Source: Homalodisca vitripennis (Eukaryota; Arthropoda; Insecta; Hemiptera; Cicadellidae). Taken from it: a stretch of 64,000 bases of DNA. Position numbers and translations under genes: made by a program. Positions 58,726-64,000 of this stretch are shown piece after piece (position 1 is the stretch's first letter; the number at the start of each line of letters is the position of its first letter). The stretch spans positions 1-64,000 of the forward strand of contig NW_025776784.1 in the NCBI RefSeq assembly GCF_021130785.1, in the 5' to 3' direction. Below the pieces are notes generated by a model. That model had not been told where the DNA came from. It saw nothing but the letters and a program-made list of their open reading frames with translations, and did not search any database.

Positions 58726-59639
58726 TCTTGTGAGGGAACCCGCTCAAGAAAATATTTTTCGATACTTATGACACTAGTACTAGTTGATGTGTTTTCAACT
58801 GACACCACGCATAACCGCAATTTTTGGAAAATGTTCTAGCACTGTAAAAAGTTACTTTTTTAAATATAATATACCCATAACCAAAATATTGCAAATGTGA
58901 AGAGGGCGTATCTAAATCTCATTAAAGGACATTTTTAAAACACTAACATTTCTTTCTATATCTCACCATTATAAAACTGAGACTGATGTAAACCCTATAG
59001 TGACCTTATGACAGTTTACATTGTACTAATATATGGGCATTTAAGAGGCCAAATTATTATTAAAAATTCAAACGGTTCCCAGGTTTGTTCAGGATCTCAA
59101 TGGAAAGCTTGGCTTTGGGGTGTCCGTCTGTCTCAAATATTTATCTTACTGAATCTTATTGATATATTTGTTCAAATTGTATAAACGTATTGTTTCAAAA
59201 TAAGACACAAAGGTCCATTAAATATTTCACAATCAATAATTGTGTTATACATTTTGTATGACAACATAATAAAAAAGTTATTATATGGCCGACTTATGAT
59301 TACATGATTTTTTGTGTACCTGTTGATTTAGTAACAACTAATTACAACCTTTCAGCGTGATTTCGTCCTCTCAAATGATGAATTTTCAATGATGAATAAC
59401 TATTTATTTTTCTTAGTAAGAGAAATAAGGGCGTGGTGTTTTTAACCCATTGAACAATTGTAAAAAGTATATAATTCATTTATAAAATTTAATTTTATTA
59501 AATGAAATATATGAGGTAAAAAAATTCGAGGTAATGCCCATGACATGATTATAAGAAGAACCGGTCGGTTCATGAATAATTATCGCCGATATCGGTATAA
59601 TATGAAGCAATTTTGTTCATATTAGAGTAATTTTCTCGC
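58726..59639. other. AT-rich interval
   Basis: Nothing recognised. Confidence 0.5.
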
Positions 59640-59995
59640 AAAAATATTTCATAACTGTCTGTCTGTATGTCCGCACGATATCTCAAGAACGAACTTCCCT
59701 ATAAAATTGACAGTTTGCATGAAGCTTTATTTCTATACAGGCGATATCAATTTCGATGATGGTGCATGTCTCTCCATAGCATTGGACAAAGCTTAGAGAA
59801 AATGTTTACTTTGTTCTCATGGGTAACCATTATGGCAACATGAAAATCATATAATAAAGAAGTTAAAAAAATATATAATCACATGAAATAGTGACAAATG
59901 TGACTAAAAATTTGAAAATTTGTATACAACCTCAGTAATACCTGTTAAAACGACACGTGATGTGACATACTCCTGCCTTGTTTTATTTTACGTAC
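59640..59995 (+). repeat. Repeat A, copy 7
   Basis: CTGTCTGTCTGTATGTCCGC, ATATCTCAAGAACGAACTTC, GATGATGGTGCATGTCTC, a degenerate second box, then TATACAACCTCAGTAATACC. Nearly full length. Confidence 0.75.
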
Positions 59996-60082
59996 TTGTG
60001 CTGTGAATTTTGACGTACAATAATATATTCTAAAGAAAGAATACACTTACATTTTAACGCATGTATATAGTTGTATCTTCTT

Positions 60083-60317
60083 ACATCTTTCTACATGCTG
60101 TTGAAAGATCGTGGTTAACTTCGATAAATAGTACAGAATAGAACACATGAGCCATGACGTCATAGCGGTAAGGTTCACGGACACGAGGAGAGAAAGTTTG
60201 GTCGACTCCATTCTCTAATGGACCGCTGAGAATGTTCCGGGTAAACCAGAGCTGGGCTTTTATTTCCACAGTCACCTCTTCATTGTTTTCCACCTCAATC
60301 CACACCCCACACGATAC
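60083..60317 (-). CDS. Candidate odorant receptor exon (TM3-ECL2-TM4 region)
   Basis: Minus-strand open segment of at least 74 codons, distinctly less AT-rich than its flanks: VWIEVENNEEVTVEIKAQLW, FTRNILSGPLENGVDQTFSP, then REPYRYDVMAHVFYSVLFIE. A Gly-Pro.Glu-Asn-Gly run followed by a P.PYD...H..Y...F..E block is how I recall the second extracellular loop and start of TM4 in hemipteran odorant receptors. A TAG acceptor lies at the 5' edge. The 3' donor after FIE is weak (GTTAAC), and the frame runs on to a TAA at 60,081. No other exon of this gene was found nearby. Confidence 0.4.
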
Positions 60318-60319
60318 CT

Positions 60320-62542
60320 ATCGACCGAATGTATTTTGTATTTTGTTTAAAACGAGAAATATTATTTAGAATATTGAAATGATTTGATATAAATATTTTG
60401 TTGTGTCATTTAGTTCTAAAATTACGTAATAATACGTTATTCGATACATTTATAATTATTTGACAGTGTCATACAGCCATTTGCAATTGATCAAGGGTAT
60501 AAACTAGATAAGACTGTATTGTTTTTAATTGATACGTACAACGCGAATAATAGTGAAGTTTTAAGTTATACAGTCTGTTTCAGACAACCTGACTGAAATG
60601 CTAACTTCAGAGGTGTAGTAAGCAGACTTTTTAGTAAATTAACACCAAACTATTTGTTTAAAAAAATTTCAACTTTATAAGTATAAATTATATTTATTAT
60701 ACTACAGAATAAAGCTTTTTATATATTTAATTTGATAATATTAAATTGTATCAATGAATCATATAAATGTTTTAATGTTCAATTGGTTTAAAAACATCAC
60801 CACGTATTTATTTCTCGTACTAAGAAAAAATATATATTTTTTGATAATTAAAATTCCATTTGATGGGACTTACTTACACTGTAAGGTTGTGATTAGCTGT
60901 AATCAAATCCACAGATACACAAAACACATACAAATTGAGCTTCATAAATCGGCTACATAATAATTGTTTTTCTAAGTGGTAATACAAAACTTATAAAAAT
61001 GATTATTGAGTTTGAAATATTTAAATGGAACATCGTGTCTTTTTCTAAGACAATATAATTATATGATTTTAAACTAATATCTTAGTAAGATTCTGTGATG
61101 TTTGAAGACAAACATTTGAGACAGAATAATACACAAAGCCGAGTATTCCATTGAGATTCTGAACAAACGTGGGAACCGTTTGTAATTTGTAATAATAATT
61201 TGGCCTCTTAATTTCCTATATAGGAGTACAATGTAAACTGACGCAAGTTAACCATAAATAGTTTCAATCAGACTCAGGTTTACATATTGAGAGATTAAAA
61301 AGAAATGTAAATGTGAATTTTCCTTTAATTTTATACGGCTTACACTCCACTTCAAATTTTAAACTTTTATGGTTACGGGCATTTGACATTAAAACAGTAC
61401 ATTTCACGGTGCTAGAATATTTTGGCAAAAATACGGTTATGCATGGTGTCAATTGAAACCTAGTGTCATAAAGTATCAAACATTATATTCTTGTGTAGGT
61501 TCGCACCATAACAGTGGCAATAAAAAAAACACCTTTTTCTAAACACTTTAGACCACCATTTTAAAACGAATATAAGTTATAAATGTTTCACCTCGCAAAT
61601 GCTTTATAATACAAATACCTTTGACCCTTGTAGTTTATATCTGACTTTGTATAGCAGTGGATAGCTCTGACTGAATCAGACACTATAGAGTCATATGTCC
61701 AGACTATTAAATCATTGGCTGTCTCATTATATCCTAATGGATTACGTATTCATTATGAATCAAACAGACCGGTTTATATATTCAAATCTGCTACGGATAT
61801 ACCAAACTATCGAGTACATAAAGGATATTGCATTTTAGTAATTATGCATCACTATTATCTAAATAATTTCGTGTACATTAAACTAGATTTCATTTTTCAA
61901 AATTTAAAATTGGCTTATACATTTACTCGGTAATACGATCGACTACGTAGGTCTAAATATTTACATAATTTTTCTCTGTATTTTTACAAAGGTATCTTTT
62001 AGAATATTTATTATAAAACCATAAAAAGACCGGACGAAATCTCATAGATGATTTCATTTGTTGGGATTTATATTTAAAGTCACTTAGTGTAATTATATAG
62101 CATCAATAATAGGTTAAAATAAATGATATACGTTAAAAACAATATTACAGTGAATAATTTGAATTTATGAATATCCAATTCATTTAAACTATGTTACATC
62201 AGTAATGACAAATTATTTACACCAGTGAAAGGTAATAGGCATGTAAATAACAATACAAACGCAAACGCAAAGTAAGTATCGCATATATTAAGCTGAACAC
62301 AATGTTAATTACTCAGTGTTCTGTCCTATTCAATGATCCCACATAATTTGTTGTAATTGCGGTGAATATTCATTGTCTATTCTGTGTTTGTATACTCAAC
62401 AAATAGAGTAAAAACCGTTATTACACGTTGAATTGTTTTGTTATTTGTTATGAATCCTTGTTTGCTGAAACGTAAATTTTTAAAAATAATTTCAATACGA
62501 TAAAAAAATACATATTGTGATAAATAGATGTATGCTGTTTTA
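60320..62542. other. AT-rich interval
   Basis: Frames at 60.75-60.96, 61.26-61.48 and 61.72-61.93 kb show no family signature. Confidence 0.45.
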
Positions 62543-62840
62543 TTGGCTGAGCGCTAGCGAAGCCTTTCAATTTTGGGGCTGGAATAATGTGTTTCTCTCA
62601 GTTCAAACGGTATTTCGAGATTGCACTTACCTACTGACTTGAAATTTTGCTCAAGGTTCAGTTGTATGTAAGCAACATCGAGTTTGATAATGGTGCATGT
62701 CACTTCATGAGATTTGGCTGGGCGTTGGTGAACATTTTGTATTTGATTAATGAGTAATCATGATGGCAAAAAGAAAATCGCATAATGCATAAATTGTCGA
62801 ACACATTGAGTATAATCATATGAAATTTTTAACATTTGAA
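62543..62840 (+). repeat. Repeat A, copy 8
   Basis: TTGGCTGAGCGCTAGCGAAG at 62,543 and a second box TTTGGCTGGGCGTTGGTGAA at 62,702; GTTTGATAATGGTGCATGTC in between. It shows the two-box layout best. Confidence 0.8.
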
Positions 62841-62989
62841 ATAGTAGCTTAAATTATTCTCTTGCATGAAGAAGGAACAGGTTATACATAATCAGCATAT
62901 TCCTAGGAGGAATTAGTAAGAATAGCACTGATTTTGAATTTCGTTGAGACGTTACCATATATAGATTTAAAGACATGAATTGCAACAAA

Positions 62990-63133
62990 ACTAATAGTAA
63001 ACTTATCTCAGTATGCGTTACGACAGAGCAAATTAGTCAGCTCCCAGCAATAGGCAGAAGAGTCTTACAGACTCCCTCTCGGAGGCAGGCTTATAAGAAA
63101 TACGACAGTCAGGCACAATACACGTTAGAATAA
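62990..63133 (-). pseudogene. Possible THAP-type zinc finger fragment
   Basis: Minus strand: LTCIVPDCRISYKPASERES followed by VRLF, then a stop. The C-x4-C start, the Tyr-Lys and the Val..Leu-Phe block resemble the first third of a THAP DNA-binding domain, common in P-element-type transposases and host factors; the later Cys-x2-His part is not present. The plus strand is open too (62,975-63,133, 52 residues with a start codon, TTEQISQLPAIGRRVLQTPS), so this could also be a small plus-strand frame. Confidence 0.25.
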
Positions 63134-64000
63134 AAGCCGAGCTTAAAGGTGTGAAAAGAATACACATTGAAATACATAACTGAAATCTGTATGATGGTAG
63201 TTATGTATTTTACTGTATTGTATGGAATATTATGTCTAAATCGGTTTCTGTTTAACTATAACTGTGTAGCTTATAAGGTTAAATATCAAATGTTTATCTT
63301 CGGAAAATTTTGAGCATTTTGAATGTTACTTTAAAGGAAGTTTAAATTTTGAAAACACATTATGCCTTGTTAAGAAATTCTAGAATGTAGGAGATCCCTC
63401 TGTAACTGAAATTAGTACAGGCGACACTTCTAATTATAGCTTTATGAACTTTTGGTTCTTTATCTGTTGATACGAACTCATAAGCTCCAAGTGTCGGAGG
63501 AAATAAAAAGACGATTCCACTACTCAGAGAACTCTTGGCGGTTCATTAATAAATGTAGAAGCCTTTCAGTTCATTTGTGTATGCACAACACTTTATCTCT
63601 GTGAAATGAAAGCTTTGTTTGCCCTCTATTATTTTACATTTTTCTTTATACAAATACATGGGGAGGAAGTTGGGTATTGTTTTCAGGCAACAATCATTTA
63701 GTTAGTTTGTATGTACTTGTACACGTGGTGTATCATACCACCCTTGCAGTATACCAATATGTATTTTGCAGGCGAAAAGTTAAACCTAACTGAACAAAAA
63801 GCCATACTTGATCAAATAACCAAAAAGTTTAATTTTTTTAACTTTTTGATCAATTATTAAGTACAGCATGTTCCCGTAAACCCAGAGTAGATGATCAAAT
63901 TCTGAATCATTTAAAATATAAAAATGGGGCAAGTTGCACATAAATTTAAAAGATCCTTTCAGCAGACTATATTAAAGAGACTTTTAAAAATCTTTCTCTA
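63134..64000. other. AT-rich interval to window end
   Basis: No gene. A short self-complementary stretch AAAAAGTTTAATTTTTTTAA followed by CTTTTTG lies at 63,821-63,848. Confidence 0.45.

Overview
This window looks like AT-rich nuclear DNA from an arthropod, most likely an insect and possibly a hemipteran. The reasons are the sparse intron-containing coding pieces, non-LTR retrotransposons, a metazoan-type Mutator-like transposase, a tRNA-derived repeat, long CA and TA microsatellites and satellite DNA. There are no bacterial features: no operons, Shine-Dalgarno sites or CRISPR arrays. Almost every long open reading frame is retroelement or transposase debris, or a readout of simple repeats. 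Real host genes appear only as short exons, and I could judge those only by eye.

Layout. 0-3.4 kb: ambiguous exon-like pieces and a TA-flanked MITE. 3.4-6.7 kb: a 5'-truncated, frameshifted LINE on the minus strand carrying CA and TA microsatellites, abutted by a Penelope-like hammerhead fragment. 8.5-10.3 kb: a decayed Mutator-like transposase gene on the plus strand. 13.5-26.6 kb: a repeat-rich domain in which four unnamed repeat families (called A, B, C, D here) recur in a similar order, with a 127-bp satellite array of about 18 units at 15.7-18.0 kb, a tRNA-derived element at 18.9 kb and a Penelope-like fold-back at 22.3 kb. 28.6-42.3 kb and again at 60.1-60.3 kb, minus strand: short exon-like segments that together resemble pieces of insect odorant receptors (7tm_6). 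41.5-43.5 kb, plus strand: the best host gene candidate, a two-exon gene for an 81-residue secreted peptide with an inhibitor-cystine-knot cysteine pattern and a downstream AATAAA. 45.8 kb: a near-perfect 75-bp-arm fold-back MITE with 6-bp target duplication. 46.2-50.3 kb: a second LINE inserted in a 28-bp minisatellite, with its 3' part and flank duplicated in tandem. 53.5 kb: a possible promoter plus noncoding first exon. 55.8-56.5 kb: a terminal-inverted-repeat element. 57.0-57.6 kb: a third LINE fragment of the same family as the first. 57.84-58.09 kb: a 96-bp-arm fold-back carrying hammerhead-like motifs, bounded by a perfect 13-bp target duplication.

How it fits together: a gene-poor region, possibly an odorant-receptor cluster with large introns, with the small cystine-knot gene on the opposite strand and heavy colonisation by LINEs, Penelope-like/hammerhead elements, DNA transposons and satellites. 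Identification rests on motif reading alone; no database search was possible. Coordinates of diverged repeats are approximate.
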